Shown here: piece after piece, positions 26,372 to 35,359 of the stretch
Numbering within the stretch: the first letter of the stretch is position 1
Layout of the letters: every line of letters starts with the position of its first letter
From: Tabrizicola oligotrophica
GTDB lineage: Bacteria > Pseudomonadota > Alphaproteobacteria > Rhodobacterales > Rhodobacteraceae
Direction: 5' to 3'
DNA length: 64,000 bases
NCBI RefSeq assembly: GCF_011008935.1
Contig: NZ_JAAIVJ010000001.1
Span: 372,001-436,000, forward strand
Program-made: the position numbers and the translations under genes
Notes under the pieces: generated by a model
What the model was told of the DNA's origin: nothing
The model's database searches: none
Seen by the model: the letters and a program-made list of their open reading frames with translations, nothing else

Positions 26372-27586
26372 ATGACCAAGATCAAGGTAGCCAATCCCAT
26401 CGTCGAGATGGACGGCGACGAGATGACCCGGATCATCTGGGACTTCATCAAGAAAAAGCTGATCCTGCCCTATCTGGACGTCGACCTGCTTTACTACGAT
26501 CTCGGCATCGAGGAGCGCGACCGCACCAATGACCAGATCACCATCGATTCTGCCGAAATGACCAAGAAGGTCGGCGTCGCGGTGAAATGCGCGACTATCA
26601 CGCCGGACGAACAGCGGGTCGAGGAATTCGGCCTGAAGCAAATGTGGAAATCGCCGAACGGCACCATCCGCAACATCCTCGGCGGCGTGATCTTCCGCGA
26701 GCCGATCATTTGCAAGAACGTGCCGCGTCTGGTGCCGGGCTGGACCAAGCCGATCGTCATCGGCCGCCACGCCTTTGGCGACCAGTATCGCGCCACCGAT
26801 TTCCACTTCCCCGGCAAGGGCAAGCTGACGATGAAGTTCGTCGGCGACGATGGCACGGTCATCGAAAAGGAAGTCTTCAACGCCCCCGCCGCCGGCGTGG
26901 CCATGGGCATGTACAACCTTGACCAGTCGATCATCGACTTTGCCCGGTCTTCGATGAACTACGGCCTGCTGAAGGGCTGGCCGGTGTATCTGTCGACCAA
27001 GAACACCATCCTCAAGGCCTATGACGGCCGCTTCAAGGATCTGTTCCAGAAGGTCTATGACGAGGAATTCGCCGACAAGTTCAAGGCCGCCGGCATCACC
27101 TATGAACACCGCCTGATCGACGACATGGTGGCATCGGCGCTGAAATGGTCGGGCGGCTATGTCTGGGCCTGCAAGAACTATGACGGCGACGTGCAGTCCG
27201 ACACCGTGGCGCAGGGCTTTGGCTCGCTCGGCCTGATGACCTCGGTCCTCATGACCCCCGATGGCCAGATCGTCGAGGCCGAGGCCGCCCACGGCACCGT
27301 GACGCGCCACTACCGCGAACACCAGAAGGGCAAGGAGACCTCGACGAACTCGGTCGCCTCGATCTTCGCCTGGACCGGCGGCCTCAAGCACCGCGCCAAG
27401 CTGGATGGCAACGCCGAGCTGGCCCGTTTCGCCTCCACCCTGGAAAAGGTCTGCGTCGACACGGTTGAGGATGGCTGGATGACCAAGGACCTCGCCCTCC
27501 TGGTCGGCCCCGATCAGAAATGGCTGACCACCATGGGCTATCTGGAAAAGGTCGACGAATACCTGAACAAGGCGCTGAAGGGCTAA
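26372..27586 (+). CDS. icd: NADP-dependent isocitrate dehydrogenase
   Basis: A 404-residue homodimer-type isocitrate dehydrogenase of the eukaryote-like class used by alphaproteobacteria: [20 protein letters not shown] at the start, [13 protein letters not shown] for substrate binding, [24 protein letters not shown] for metal binding and [24 protein letters not shown] for NADP. It oxidises isocitrate to 2-oxoglutarate in the TCA cycle. AAAGGG lies upstream of the ATG. Its stop overlaps the convergent NYN gene by 4 bp. The 274-bp upstream gap holds its promoter, but I could not assign boxes with confidence. Confidence 0.97.
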   Translation: MTKIKVANPIVEMDGDEMTRIIWDFIKKKLILPYLDVDLLYYDLGIEERDRTNDQITIDSAEMTKKVGVAVKCATITPDEQRVEEFGLKQMWKSPNGTIRNILGGVIFREPIICKNVPRLVPGWTKPIVIGRHAFGDQYRATDFHFPGKGKLTMKFVGDDGTVIEKEVFNAPAAGVAMGMYNLDQSIIDFARSSMNYGLLKGWPVYLSTKNTILKAYDGRFKDLFQKVYDEEFADKFKAAGITYEHRLIDDMVASALKWSGGYVWACKNYDGDVQSDTVAQGFGSLGLMTSVLMTPDGQIVEAEAAHGTVTRHYREHQKGKETSTNSVASIFAWTGGLKHRAKLDGNAELARFASTLEKVCVDTVEDGWMTKDLALLVGPDQKWLTTMGYLEKVDEYLNKALKG

Positions 27587-28275
27587 GCGCGTTTCCCTGA
27601 CTTCAGACGAGCGCGGGACTGAGTTCCGCGCTCTTCTATCTCGTAGACCTCAGAGCGCTTCTTGAACCAGTCGGTCCAAGACGCCGACTTGCCGATACCG
27701 GCCTGCGCCTTCGATATTCCGGCCTCCTTGGCACGCTGCTGTCCCAGAGCCGAAAACGTCACCCAGCCGAAATTGTCTGCCTCGGAAGCCACGAATTTGC
27801 GCATTCGACCTTCAAATGCCCCTGCCGTTTGCTCCGCTGGCGCGGGCAGTTTTTGCTGTGCAGAAACTTCGGGCTTGTCCGGGACCTGAACGAACTTCCG
27901 ACAAGCCTTGCGAAAATCGACAGAACACTTCTCCTCGCCGATCCCCGTGACAGGAACCCCCAGCTCGGCGAGCCGCAAGGCTACCAGAATCATGTCACGA
28001 TCTGAGGTCGCCAGCACGATCTCATCCACTTGCCCCGTGAGCGCAAGTTCAAGGGCGTCCAGTGACAAGGCAATGTCGCCCGAATTCTTGGCGGGCGGGA
28101 CATGCACCACCCTGAACCCGGGGGCAGTGGACCACCCTCCGAGGCGGCTTACAGCGCCAAAGACCCGCTTGACGCACAAAACACCGGATTTCGCAGCAGT
28201 AATAATGAGAAAACCCGCGTGATCGACAGATATGTTTTCCCCATCAACCAAAAGCGCAACGCGCCGTTCGTCCAT
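27583..28275 (-). CDS. NYN-domain (PIN-like) nuclease candidate with a C-terminal LOTUS-like domain
   Basis: A 230-residue protein. Residues 1 to about 130 are an NYN domain: D11 in LLVDGENI, D67 in SGDIALSLD, and D92/D94 in TSDRD form the acidic cluster of the PIN-like fold, as in LabA/DUF88 proteins. After a linker, residues about 155-225 look like a small winged-helix OST-HTH/LOTUS domain. This architecture suggests RNA binding and cleavage. The start at 28275 was chosen over 28404 because it begins at the conserved first strand. The base composition appears less GC-rich than its neighbours, which may point to transfer. Confidence 0.82.
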   Translation of the reverse strand: MDERRVALLVDGENISVDHAGFLIITAAKSGVLCVKRVFGAVSRLGGWSTAPGFRVVHVPPAKNSGDIALSLDALELALTGQVDEIVLATSDRDMILVALRLAELGVPVTGIGEEKCSVDFRKACRKFVQVPDKPEVSAQQKLPAPAEQTAGAFEGRMRKFVASEADNFGWVTFSALGQQRAKEAGISKAQAGIGKSASWTDWFKKRSEVYEIEERGTQSRARLKSGKRA

Positions 28276-28427
28276 AAATCGAACTCCCAAAAAGGCTTTC
28301 GGTGATCGTGGCATAGCCCGCTTCGCCGGGCAAGAGAGAGGGTGCCCGCCGTTTTGCGCGGGATTTAGGTCATAATTATTGACATTATTCGAGCAAGACT
28401 GCATGCGTTCAAAATGAGTAATGGACC

Positions 28428-29033
28428 ATGATGACCGACCCCGCGCATCATTCCCTGATCGAAGACCTCCAGGGCCTTGGCTTTGGCGTCTGCATGGCGG
28501 CGGTCGGCATGCATGTCCTGACCTTCATGGGCTTTGTCGCCGGTCAGACCACCGGGGTTGCGGCGCTGATTGCCTATGGCTTCGGCCTGCCCTTTCCGGC
28601 GGTCTATTTCGCGGTCTCCGCCCCCTTCCTGTGGTTCGGCTGGCGGCGGATGGGCGCGCGGTTTGCGCTGAAGACCCTTCTCACCGTCGCCGCGCTTTCG
28701 CTGCTGACTGCGCTCTTGCCGCGCTGGCTGGGGTTTTCCCACATCCACCCCGCCTTTGCGGCACTTCTGTTCGGCGTCCTCTTTGGCATTGCCGCCCTGG
28801 CCGTGGTGCGCCATGGCAGCAGCTTTGGCGGCATTTCGATCCTCTGGCTGCTCCTGCAGGACCGCAGCGGCTTTCCGGCCGGCTATGCCCAGTTGGCCTT
28901 TGATGTGGTGCTGTTCGCCGTCTCGGCCCTGATGCTGGAAACCGGCCCGCTCTTGTGGTCCTTTGCCGGCGCGGTGGTGTTCAACCTGTTTCTCGCCATC
29001 AACCACCGCCGCGACCGCTACATCGCCACCTGA
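28428..29033 (+). CDS. YitT family membrane protein
   Basis: A 201-residue integral membrane protein with five to six transmembrane helices and the YitT-family N-terminal region (HVLTFMGFVAGQTTGVAAL, and SFGGISILWLLLQDRSG in the middle). It lacks the extra soluble C-terminal domain (DUF2179) of many YitT proteins. Function of the family is not established. It is convergent with the DUF6456 gene, 5 bp apart. Confidence 0.85.
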   Translation: MMTDPAHHSLIEDLQGLGFGVCMAAVGMHVLTFMGFVAGQTTGVAALIAYGFGLPFPAVYFAVSAPFLWFGWRRMGARFALKTLLTVAALSLLTALLPRWLGFSHIHPAFAALLFGVLFGIAALAVVRHGSSFGGISILWLLLQDRSGFPAGYAQLAFDVVLFAVSALMLETGPLLWSFAGAVVFNLFLAINHRRDRYIAT

Positions 29034-29038
29034 CCGGC

Positions 29039-30163
29039 CTAGCCGATCAACGGGCCATGCTTGCCATAGGTTTCGTCGTAATGCCGCCGCAGGCGCTGCA
29101 GCGCGATGCGCAGCACGATCTTGCCCGAGCGCGCCGCCCAGCCCATGCGCTGCTCCGCCGCCTCGATGCCTTCGAGAAAGCAGCAGACCCTGAGCGCGAC
29201 ATCGCCCAGCCCCGGCCCGAGATCGCGCAAGGCCGCGGCCACCCGGTCGCGCGCCGCGCGCGGGCCCTGCGCCAGGCCGGCGTCGCTGTGGAAGCCGCCA
29301 CGATCGCCCCCGGTCAGGAATCGCTCCCAGTTCTGCGCCACCCGCGGCCCCATCTGGGCCAGCTCGAAATCCTCGCGCAGCCGCTCGGCCGCCTCGACGA
29401 AACCCGGTTCCAGAAAGGGCCGGCCATCCTTTTCCCGCCGCCGCCCCAGAACTGCCACCGGGCTTTCCGCCAGATTGTGCCGCACCCGGCGCGGGCCTTC
29501 CTCGCCCGCCACCAGCTTGTCGCCCCAGATCCGGTGCTGGTCGGCGAACGCCATCGGCGCCTCGGCCATGCCGCTTGCCATCCGCGCCTGATCGTCTTCG
29601 TCGATCATCCGCTTCAGGCTGGCGCGGCCCGGCGCCCCGAGTTCATAGGTCGAGACCCGCCCGGCCTTGCGGCAGGCGATCCAGTCCTGCAGGACAAAGG
29701 CCTGCGCCACCCTGCGGTCCACCACCGCGAGGCGCACGCAGCGGCCATCGGGGAATTCCCGCATCACCACCGCCTTTTCCATGTCCGGCGCAATCGCGAG
29801 CGTCGCCCCCGGCTCGGCAAGCCGGCGCAGGATGCGCAAGCCTTCGCGCTTCAGGGTGATGTCATCAACGGCGCTGGTTTCCGGGCGCAACAGGACGGTC
29901 ATCGGGGCAGGCTCCTCTCTGGCTGGATCTTCCCGCCGCGGCGCCCTGCCCCGGACCAAGGCATCAAGCGCCTCGTCCAGCAGCGGGTCTTCCCGGCGTT
30001 TCTCATAACGGCGAACCGTGCGCAGCACTGTCGAGGCGTGACAGCCGTCGCGCCGCGCCAGGGCGCGCAGCGACAGCCCGTCCGCGGTATGGTCGAGATA
30101 AAGCCGCACTGCATCGGGAAGCCAGTCAGGCAGGGCATGCAGCGGGGACAGGTTGGCAGGCAT
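29039..30163 (-). CDS. DUF6456-type helix-turn-helix protein
   Basis: A 374-residue protein with an N-terminal helix-turn-helix (LPDAVRLYLDHTADGLSLRALARRDG followed by CHASTVLRTVRRYE) and a C-terminal domain of the alphaproteobacterial DUF6456 type (VAAALRDLGPGLGDVALRVCCFLEG, LQRLRRHY). It is probably a DNA-binding regulator; targets are unknown. The upstream gap is AT-rich and carries the inverted repeat TTGTTT-N9-AAACAA at 30269-30289, which could be its own operator. Confidence 0.78.
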   Translation of the reverse strand: MPANLSPLHALPDWLPDAVRLYLDHTADGLSLRALARRDGCHASTVLRTVRRYEKRREDPLLDEALDALVRGRAPRREDPAREEPAPMTVLLRPETSAVDDITLKREGLRILRRLAEPGATLAIAPDMEKAVVMREFPDGRCVRLAVVDRRVAQAFVLQDWIACRKAGRVSTYELGAPGRASLKRMIDEDDQARMASGMAEAPMAFADQHRIWGDKLVAGEEGPRRVRHNLAESPVAVLGRRREKDGRPFLEPGFVEAAERLREDFELAQMGPRVAQNWERFLTGGDRGGFHSDAGLAQGPRAARDRVAAALRDLGPGLGDVALRVCCFLEGIEAAEQRMGWAARSGKIVLRIALQRLRRHYDETYGKHGPLIG

Positions 30164-30268
30164 CGCGTGGCTCGTTCAGCAAATCGAGATCGGAAAGGCC
30201 CGGTCACGGGGTTCAACCCTGAGTGGCATTCCTTACCCGATTGTTAATTTCGGTTCAGAAAACGATAA

Positions 30269-30289
30269 TTGTTTCGAATTCTTAAACAA
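30269..30289. promoter_or_regulatory. inverted repeat between the DUF6456 and DUF6477 genes
   Basis: TTGTTT (30269-30274) and AAACAA (30284-30289) with a 9-bp spacer lie in an AT-rich island (about 30237-30295) between divergent genes. This is a plausible regulator site or part of overlapping promoters. Confidence 0.3.
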
Positions 30290-30379
30290 AGCAGTAACCA
30301 TCGCGCGCTCGCGACTGGCGAAACGCAACGTCAGGTTGCGTGCGGTTAGAGTGAAGGCCTCGCATCCAGGGAGCCTTCC

Positions 30380-30664
30380 ATGACCGATTTCGCCGCCATC
30401 CTTGCCAATCTGCGCCGCCCGCGCCTCCTGATCCGCGCTGCCCGATTCGGGTTGCAGGATTACCGCCGCGACCGCGATCTGCGCCGTTTGCTGGCGATTC
30501 CGACTACGGCCGAGCGCAATGTGCCGCAGCTTCTGGCCGAAGAGGCCCGGCTGGAAGAAATCCGCAAGACTGATGACCTGAACTATCCGGTCGCCCGCCA
30601 CATCGAGGTGCTGGTGGCGCTGATTGCCGAAATCCGGCTGCTGCCGCGGCGCGTGGCGGTCTGA
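30380..30664 (+). CDS. DUF6477-type small protein (94 aa)
   Basis: A 94-residue soluble protein, MTDFAAILANLRRPRLLIRAAR followed by YRRDRDLRRLL and an ending rich in Arg. It resembles the short DUF6477 family seen in Rhodobacterales. It contains no catalytic motif; basic charge could mean nucleic-acid binding. GGGAGCC precedes the ATG. It is divergent from the DUF6456 regulator gene, from which it may be controlled. Confidence 0.72.
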   Translation: MTDFAAILANLRRPRLLIRAARFGLQDYRRDRDLRRLLAIPTTAERNVPQLLAEEARLEEIRKTDDLNYPVARHIEVLVALIAEIRLLPRRVAV

Positions 30665-30672
30665 CATGGCAA

Positions 30673-30700
30673 AAGGCCCGTCCGTTTCCGGGCGGGCCTT
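30673..30700. terminator. bidirectional terminator
   Basis: AAGGCCCGTCCG (30673-30684) and CGGGCGGGCCTT (30689-30700) form a 12-bp stem with one G-U pair and loop TTTC. The T-run is better on the minus strand (TTTT), where it ends the MttB-family gene; on the plus strand it lies 9 bp after the DUF6477 stop. Confidence 0.8.
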
Positions 30701-30731
30701 CTGTTCTCAATCCCGAACCAATCCGCGCGGA

Positions 30732-32276
30732 TTACAGGAAGGCGTCGGGCATCGACTCTTTCTTGCGGGCCACATATCCCTCCAGCGCCTCGCGGATGCC
30801 TTCGTCCAGATGCGGCGCCTGATAGTCGGCCAGCATCTTCTGCACCCGCTCGCCAGCCAGCGCCATGGTGTCGCGCGCGCCTTCTTCGGCCCAGGTCTCG
30901 TAGGGCTTGTAGTCCAGAAGGTCCGAGCGCCAGAAGGCGGTCTTGAAATTGGCCTGGGTATGGGCGCAGCCGAGATAGTGGCCACCGGGGCCGACCTCGC
31001 GGATCGCCTCCATGCCCTGCCCGTTCTCGTCCAGCGCCACGCCCTGCGCCAGATGGTGCAGCGCGCCCAGTTGGTCCGCGTCCATCACGAATTTCTCGTA
31101 GGACGACACCAGACCGCCTTCCAGCCAGCCGCAGGCGTGCAGCATGAAGTTCACGCCGCTGAGCAGGCCCATGTTCAGGCTGTTGGCCGATTCGTAGGCC
31201 GCCTGCGCATCGGGCAGTTTCGAGCCGCAGAAGCCGCCGGCCGACCGGTAGGGCAGGCCCAGACGGCGCACCAGCTGGCCGACGCCATAGGTGATGTGGC
31301 TGGCTTCCGGCGTGCCAAAGGTCGGCGCGCCCGAGTTCATGTCGATCGAGGTCACGAAGGCGCCCGCAATCACCGGCGCGCCCTTGCGGATCAGCTGGGA
31401 ATAGCTGACGCCGGCCAGCACCTCGGCCAGAACCTGCGTCAGCGTGCCGGCCACCGTCACCGGCGCCATGGCGCCGCCGACGATGAAGGGCGACACGATC
31501 GCCGCCTGATTGGCCTTGGCGTATTCTTCCAAGGCCCCCATCATGATACCGTCGAAGGTCATCGGCGAGTTGATGTTGATGAGCGAGGTCATCACCGTGT
31601 TCTGGTCGACGAAATCCGAGCCGAACAGGATCTTCGCCATCTCGACCGAATCCGCGGCGCGCGACGGTTCGGTGACCGAGCCCATGAAGGGCTTGTCCGA
31701 CAGCGTCATGTGCGCGAGCAGCATGTCGAGGTGGCGCTTGTTCACCGGAATGTCGGTCGGCTCGCAAACCGTGCCGCCCGAATGGTGCAGCCACTTCGAC
31801 ATGTAGCCGAGCTTCACGAAATTGCGGAAGTCCGCAATCGTGGCGTAGCGGCGACCACCCTTGGCGTCATGCACGAAGGGCGGGCCATAGACCGGGGCCA
31901 GCACCAGATTGCGGCCGCCGATCTCCACCGAACGCTCCGGGTTGCGGGCGTGCTGGGTGAAGGACTTCGGCGCGGTTTTCACCAGCTCGCGCGCCAGACC
32001 ACGGGGAATGCGCACCCGCTCGCCGCGCACATCGGCCCCGGCATCGCGCCAGCGCTGCAGGGCGGCCTCGTTCTCGACGAAGTTGACGCCGATCTCTTCC
32101 AGCACGGTCTCGGCGTTATGCTCGATGATCTGCAGCGCCTCTTCGTTCAGAATCTCGAAGTTCGGGATATTGCGCTGGATGAACTTCGCGGTCTCGAACG
32201 ACACCGCCGTCCGCTCCGCCCGACGGGCCGACCCGCCACCACCACGGGCCCGACGCCCTGCTGCAACATCGCTCAT
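30732..32276 (-). CDS. trimethylamine methyltransferase (MttB) superfamily protein, non-pyrrolysine type
   Basis: A 514-residue MttB-superfamily barrel protein with ILNEEALQIIEHNAETVLEEIGV near the N-terminus and GPGGHYLGCAHTQANF near the C-terminus. The reading frame runs without an in-frame TAG, so it is a non-pyrrolysine member. Some relatives demethylate glycine betaine or other quaternary amines onto a corrinoid protein, but no corrinoid protein or reactivase gene is nearby. In Rhodobacterales these genes are common and mostly uncharacterised. Its leader carries a two-copy direct repeat and a copy of the dispersed repeat. Confidence 0.88.
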   Translation of the reverse strand: MSDVAAGRRARGGGGSARRAERTAVSFETAKFIQRNIPNFEILNEEALQIIEHNAETVLEEIGVNFVENEAALQRWRDAGADVRGERVRIPRGLARELVKTAPKSFTQHARNPERSVEIGGRNLVLAPVYGPPFVHDAKGGRRYATIADFRNFVKLGYMSKWLHHSGGTVCEPTDIPVNKRHLDMLLAHMTLSDKPFMGSVTEPSRAADSVEMAKILFGSDFVDQNTVMTSLININSPMTFDGIMMGALEEYAKANQAAIVSPFIVGGAMAPVTVAGTLTQVLAEVLAGVSYSQLIRKGAPVIAGAFVTSIDMNSGAPTFGTPEASHITYGVGQLVRRLGLPYRSAGGFCGSKLPDAQAAYESANSLNMGLLSGVNFMLHACGWLEGGLVSSYEKFVMDADQLGALHHLAQGVALDENGQGMEAIREVGPGGHYLGCAHTQANFKTAFWRSDLLDYKPYETWAEEGARDTMALAGERVQKMLADYQAPHLDEGIREALEGYVARKKESMPDAFL

Positions 32277-32356
32277 GATAAGTCTCCGAAAGCTGTTTTG
32301 CTCCTTATGCGCCGAACCGGACCAAAGCCGTCTCGGAAAAGCGGCGCATGACTGCC

Positions 32357-32398
32357 AAAAGCGACAGAAACCCCCGTCAAAAGCGACGGAAACCCCGG
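32357..32398. repeat. tandem direct repeat upstream of the MttB-family gene
   Basis: AAAAGCGACAGAAACCCCCG (32357-32376) and AAAAGCGACGGAAACCCCGG (32379-32398), period 22 bp, about 80 bp upstream of the MttB-family start. Two sites spaced two helical turns apart would suit a regulator binding one DNA face. Confidence 0.6.
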
Positions 32399-32430
32399 CT
32401 TCATCTGTTCATAAATATCCCACGGGGGTG
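32399..32430 (-). repeat. dispersed intergenic repeat, copy 2
   Basis: On the minus strand CACCCCCGTGGGATATTT followed by ATGAACAGATGAAG. It shares the GGATATTT core and the GAAG end with copies at 23195 and 41606, and is preceded on its strand by a GCGGGGG/CCCCCGC hairpin with TCACA in the loop, as is copy 3. Confidence 0.7.
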
Positions 32431-32498
32431 CGGGGGTGTGACCCCCCCCGCCGCCGTCAGCCTCTTGCGATTCCCTTCGCAGAAAGCTAGGCGAGGCC

Positions 32499-34055
32499 AT
32501 GACCCATCATGACCGCCTTCTCATCATCGACTTCGGCTCTCAGGTGACGCAACTGATCGCGCGCCGCCTGCGCGAGCTGAAGGTCTATTGCGAAATCCAC
32601 CCCTACAACAAGGTGGACGACGCCTTCCTTCGGGCCTTCGGGCCCAAGGCCGTGATCTTCTCAGGCGGTCCCGCCTCCGTCTACTGGGACGGCGCGCCGA
32701 TGCCGCCAAAGGCGGCTTTTGATCTCGGGGTTCCGATCCTTGGCATCTGCTATGGCCAGCAGGTGATGATGCATTGCCTTGGCGGGCAGGTCGAAGGCGG
32801 GCATGGCACCGCCGAATTCGGCAAGGCCTTCGTCACCCCGACGGCCGAACGCCTGCCGCTCCTCGACGGCTGGTTCGAGGCCGGCGACGAGCAGGTCTGG
32901 ATGAGCCACGGCGACCATGTGTCGAAAATCGCCCCCGGCTTTCAGGTCTATGGCACCTCGCCCAACGCGCCCTTCGCCATCACCGCCGATGTTGCGCGCA
33001 ACTTCTACGCCGTGCAGTTCCACCCCGAGGTGCATCACACCCCGAAGGGCGCGAAACTCTATGAGAATTTCGTGCGTCTGGCCGGCTTCAAGGGCGACTG
33101 GACCATGGGCGCCTACCGCGAGGAGATGATCGAGAAGATCCGCGCGCAGGTCGGCGACAAGAAGGTCATTTGTGCGCTGTCGGGCGGCGTTGACAGCTCT
33201 GTGACGGGCATCCTCCTGCACGAGGCGATCGGCGACCAGCTCACCTGCGTTTTCGTCGACCACGGGCTGTTGCGGCTGGGCGAGGCGGAGCAGGTGGTGA
33301 AGATGTTCCGCGAGAACTACAATCTGAACCTCATTCACGCCGATGAATCCGCGCTGTTCCTTGGCCAGCTGGAGGGCGTCTCCGACCCCGAGGTGAAGCG
33401 CAAGACCATCGGGCGGCTGTTCATCGAGGTGTTCCAGAAATACGCCAATGAAATCGAGGGCGCCGAGTTCCTCGCCCAAGGCACGCTCTACCCCGATGTC
33501 ATTGAAAGTGTGAGCTTTTCGGGCGGCCCTTCGGTGACGATCAAGTCGCACCACAACGTCGGCGGCCTGCCGGAGAAGATGGGGCTGAAGCTCGTCGAAC
33601 CGCTGCGCGAGCTCTTCAAGGATGAAGTGCGCGCGCTTGGCCGCGAACTTGGCCTGCCGCAGTCCTTCATCGGCCGCCACCCCTTCCCCGGTCCGGGTCT
33701 GGCGATCCGCTGCCCCGGCGAGATCACCGGCGAAAAGCTCGACATCCTGCGCCGGGCCGATGCGGTCTATATCGACCAGATCCGCAAGCACGGGCTTTAT
33801 GACGAGATCTGGCAGGCCTTCGCCGCCATTCTGCCGATGCGCACGGTGGGCGTGATGGGCGACGGGCGGACCTATGATTACGCGCTTGCCCTGCGCGCGG
33901 TCACCTCGGTTGATGGCATGACGGCGGATTACTACCCGTTCAGCCATGACTTCCTGTCGGAAACCGCAACCCGGATCATCAACGAGGTCAAGGGCGTGAA
34001 CCGGGTGTTCTACGACTGCACCTCGAAGCCGCCGGGCACCATCGAACTGGAATGA
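32499..34055 (+). CDS. guaA: GMP synthase (glutamine-hydrolysing)
   Basis: A 518-residue bifunctional enzyme. The N-terminal glutamine amidotransferase has the nucleophile C84 (GICYGQQ) and the later HPEVHHT; the ATP pyrophosphatase domain starts near residue 200 with the P-loop SGGVDSS near 228; the C-terminal dimerisation domain contains [12 protein letters not shown] and ends PPGTIELE. It converts XMP to GMP. The start [15 protein letters not shown] is standard for the family. It stands alone with its own terminator at 34062. Confidence 0.98.
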   Translation: MTHHDRLLIIDFGSQVTQLIARRLRELKVYCEIHPYNKVDDAFLRAFGPKAVIFSGGPASVYWDGAPMPPKAAFDLGVPILGICYGQQVMMHCLGGQVEGGHGTAEFGKAFVTPTAERLPLLDGWFEAGDEQVWMSHGDHVSKIAPGFQVYGTSPNAPFAITADVARNFYAVQFHPEVHHTPKGAKLYENFVRLAGFKGDWTMGAYREEMIEKIRAQVGDKKVICALSGGVDSSVTGILLHEAIGDQLTCVFVDHGLLRLGEAEQVVKMFRENYNLNLIHADESALFLGQLEGVSDPEVKRKTIGRLFIEVFQKYANEIEGAEFLAQGTLYPDVIESVSFSGGPSVTIKSHHNVGGLPEKMGLKLVEPLRELFKDEVRALGRELGLPQSFIGRHPFPGPGLAIRCPGEITGEKLDILRRADAVYIDQIRKHGLYDEIWQAFAAILPMRTVGVMGDGRTYDYALALRAVTSVDGMTADYYPFSHDFLSETATRIINEVKGVNRVFYDCTSKPPGTIELE

Positions 34056-34061
34056 GGAAAC

Positions 34062-34089
34062 GGCCCGCAGCGATGCGGGCCTTTTTTTT
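34062..34089 (+). terminator. guaA terminator
   Basis: GGCCCGCA (34062-34069), loop GCGA, TGCGGGCC (34074-34081), then eight T, directly after the guaA stop. Confidence 0.9.
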
Positions 34090-34092
34090 CTT

Positions 34093-34154
34093 GCGACGAG
34101 AAGGCGAAGCCGCCCGAGGAGCAGGCCTCGTCGTCGACTTCGTCGCTCCTCGTC
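34093..34154. repeat. two-module intergenic repeat, copy A
   Basis: Module 1 (34093-34121, containing GCGACGAGAAG and GCCCGAGGAG) is followed by module 2 (34126-34154, containing CGTCGACTTCGTCGCT). Copy B at 56287-56350, read on the opposite strand, carries the same two modules in the reverse order. The element ends inside the nitroreductase stop codon. Confidence 0.65.
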
Positions 34155-34734
34155 AGGCCGGAATCGTCCCGTGACCCGCCCGCTCGGTGATCGGGCGGCG
34201 CGGGCTGGGAAATTCCCGCGCACGGGTCTTTTCCGGCAGTAGCTCTGCCGGGCCCTGCGTGCCGACCGCCACCACGGCATGCAGCGCGTAGCCCTCGGGC
34301 AGGCCAAGTGCCGGGCCAAGGATTGCGGCATCGAACCCGCCCATGGCATGCGCCACCAGCCCCATCGCCTGCGCCTGCAAGGCAAGGCTCATCCAGGCCG
34401 AGCCGGCATCGAAGGCGTGCCAGACATTCGCCGTCTGCACGCCCTCCTTTTCGGTCCAGGGCTTCGAGGCCACCACCACCAGCGCCGCCGCCGCCCCGGC
34501 CCAGACCTGGTTGCCGGGCAAAAGCCCGCCGAGAATCGCCGCAAAACCGGCATCGCCCCTGAGCCCCCAGGCAAAGCGCGCCGGCTGGTGGTTCGAGGCC
34601 GAGGGCGCCCAGCGGGCGGCTTCCAGAAGGCTCATCACCTGCGCCTCGGTCATCGGGGTGTCAAAGAACGACCGCGGCGACCAGCGGGTGACAAATTGCG
34701 GATCGACGGGATAATCGGGATGGCGGACGGACAT
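34153..34734 (-). CDS. nitroreductase family protein
   Basis: A 193-residue FMN-dependent nitroreductase-fold protein: RWSPRSFFDTPMTEAQVMSLLEAARWAPSA split over the usual FMN-binding start, SNHQPARF, and a GLVAHAMGGFD segment. Family members reduce nitro groups, quinones or flavins with NAD(P)H. The substrate is unknown. It is monocistronic by position. Confidence 0.88.
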   Translation of the reverse strand: MSVRHPDYPVDPQFVTRWSPRSFFDTPMTEAQVMSLLEAARWAPSASNHQPARFAWGLRGDAGFAAILGGLLPGNQVWAGAAAALVVVASKPWTEKEGVQTANVWHAFDAGSAWMSLALQAQAMGLVAHAMGGFDAAILGPALGLPEGYALHAVVAVGTQGPAELLPEKTRAREFPSPRRPITERAGHGTIPA

Positions 34735-34803
34735 GCAGGGCTCTCCGGAACTTTGGCGCGACCTTAGCGTCCGGCGCGGCGGTCACAAGCCCCCCTTCCC
34801 CGG

Positions 34804-35274
34804 TCAGATCGCGCCATGCGCCCCCAGCACCGCGCCCGCGACCGTGACCAGCGACAGCGCCAGCAGCACCCGGTGCAAGCGCAGGACCAGCCGGAAGGTG
34901 CCGTCCGGGTCACGCAAGGAGCGCGCGTGGAACCAGCGATGCAGCACCAGCGGCTCCGCCACGAACAGCACCAGCGTGAAGATCGCCCAGACCGCCAGCA
35001 TCGCCCCGAGCCACCAGCGCGCCGGGTCGGCAAAACCCGCCCAGAGGTCAAGCTCCCAGACCATCCACAGCCCGCTTGCCCCGGCCAGCGCGGTGGAGAT
35101 CTTTGCCTGCCGCCCGAACCGCCCCTCAATCATCTCGAACAGCGCCAGCCGTTCGCCCGCGGGCACCGCGCGGATCAAGCCGGGCAGCAGCACCAGCGTC
35201 ACCATGGCCACCCCGCCGATCCAGTGGACAATGGCCAGAACATGCAGCGCGCGGGCAAGGGTAAGGGTATCCAT
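34804..35274 (-). CDS. four-helix inner-membrane protein (CopD/DUF2269-like)
   Basis: A 156-residue protein with four predicted transmembrane helices (about 5-25, 47-67, 78-98 and 130-150) and histidines in the first helix region (ALHVLAIVHWIGG) that resemble CopD-type or haem-binding small membrane proteins. The start at 35274 was chosen because it begins directly before helix 1. Function is unknown; the gene is divergent from the short-chain dehydrogenase gene. Confidence 0.72.
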   Translation of the reverse strand: MDTLTLARALHVLAIVHWIGGVAMVTLVLLPGLIRAVPAGERLALFEMIEGRFGRQAKISTALAGASGLWMVWELDLWAGFADPARWWLGAMLAVWAIFTLVLFVAEPLVLHRWFHARSLRDPDGTFRLVLRLHRVLLALSLVTVAGAVLGAHGAI

Positions 35275-35359
35275 GCCGCAGCATCGACCGCCCGTGCCGG
35301 CACCGCAAGGCGACAAATCGCCCTTGCCCTGCCCGCGACCCCCGGCCCATCATGCCGGC

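Noticed and set aside
32357-32398. Possible CRISPR array from the AAAAGCGAC repeats
   Set aside because: There are only two copies at a 22-bp period, with no spacers of typical length and no cas genes in the window.
32277-32498. Purine riboswitch in front of guaA
   Set aside because: The region has GC hairpins and repeats but none of the conserved loop sequences of purine aptamers.
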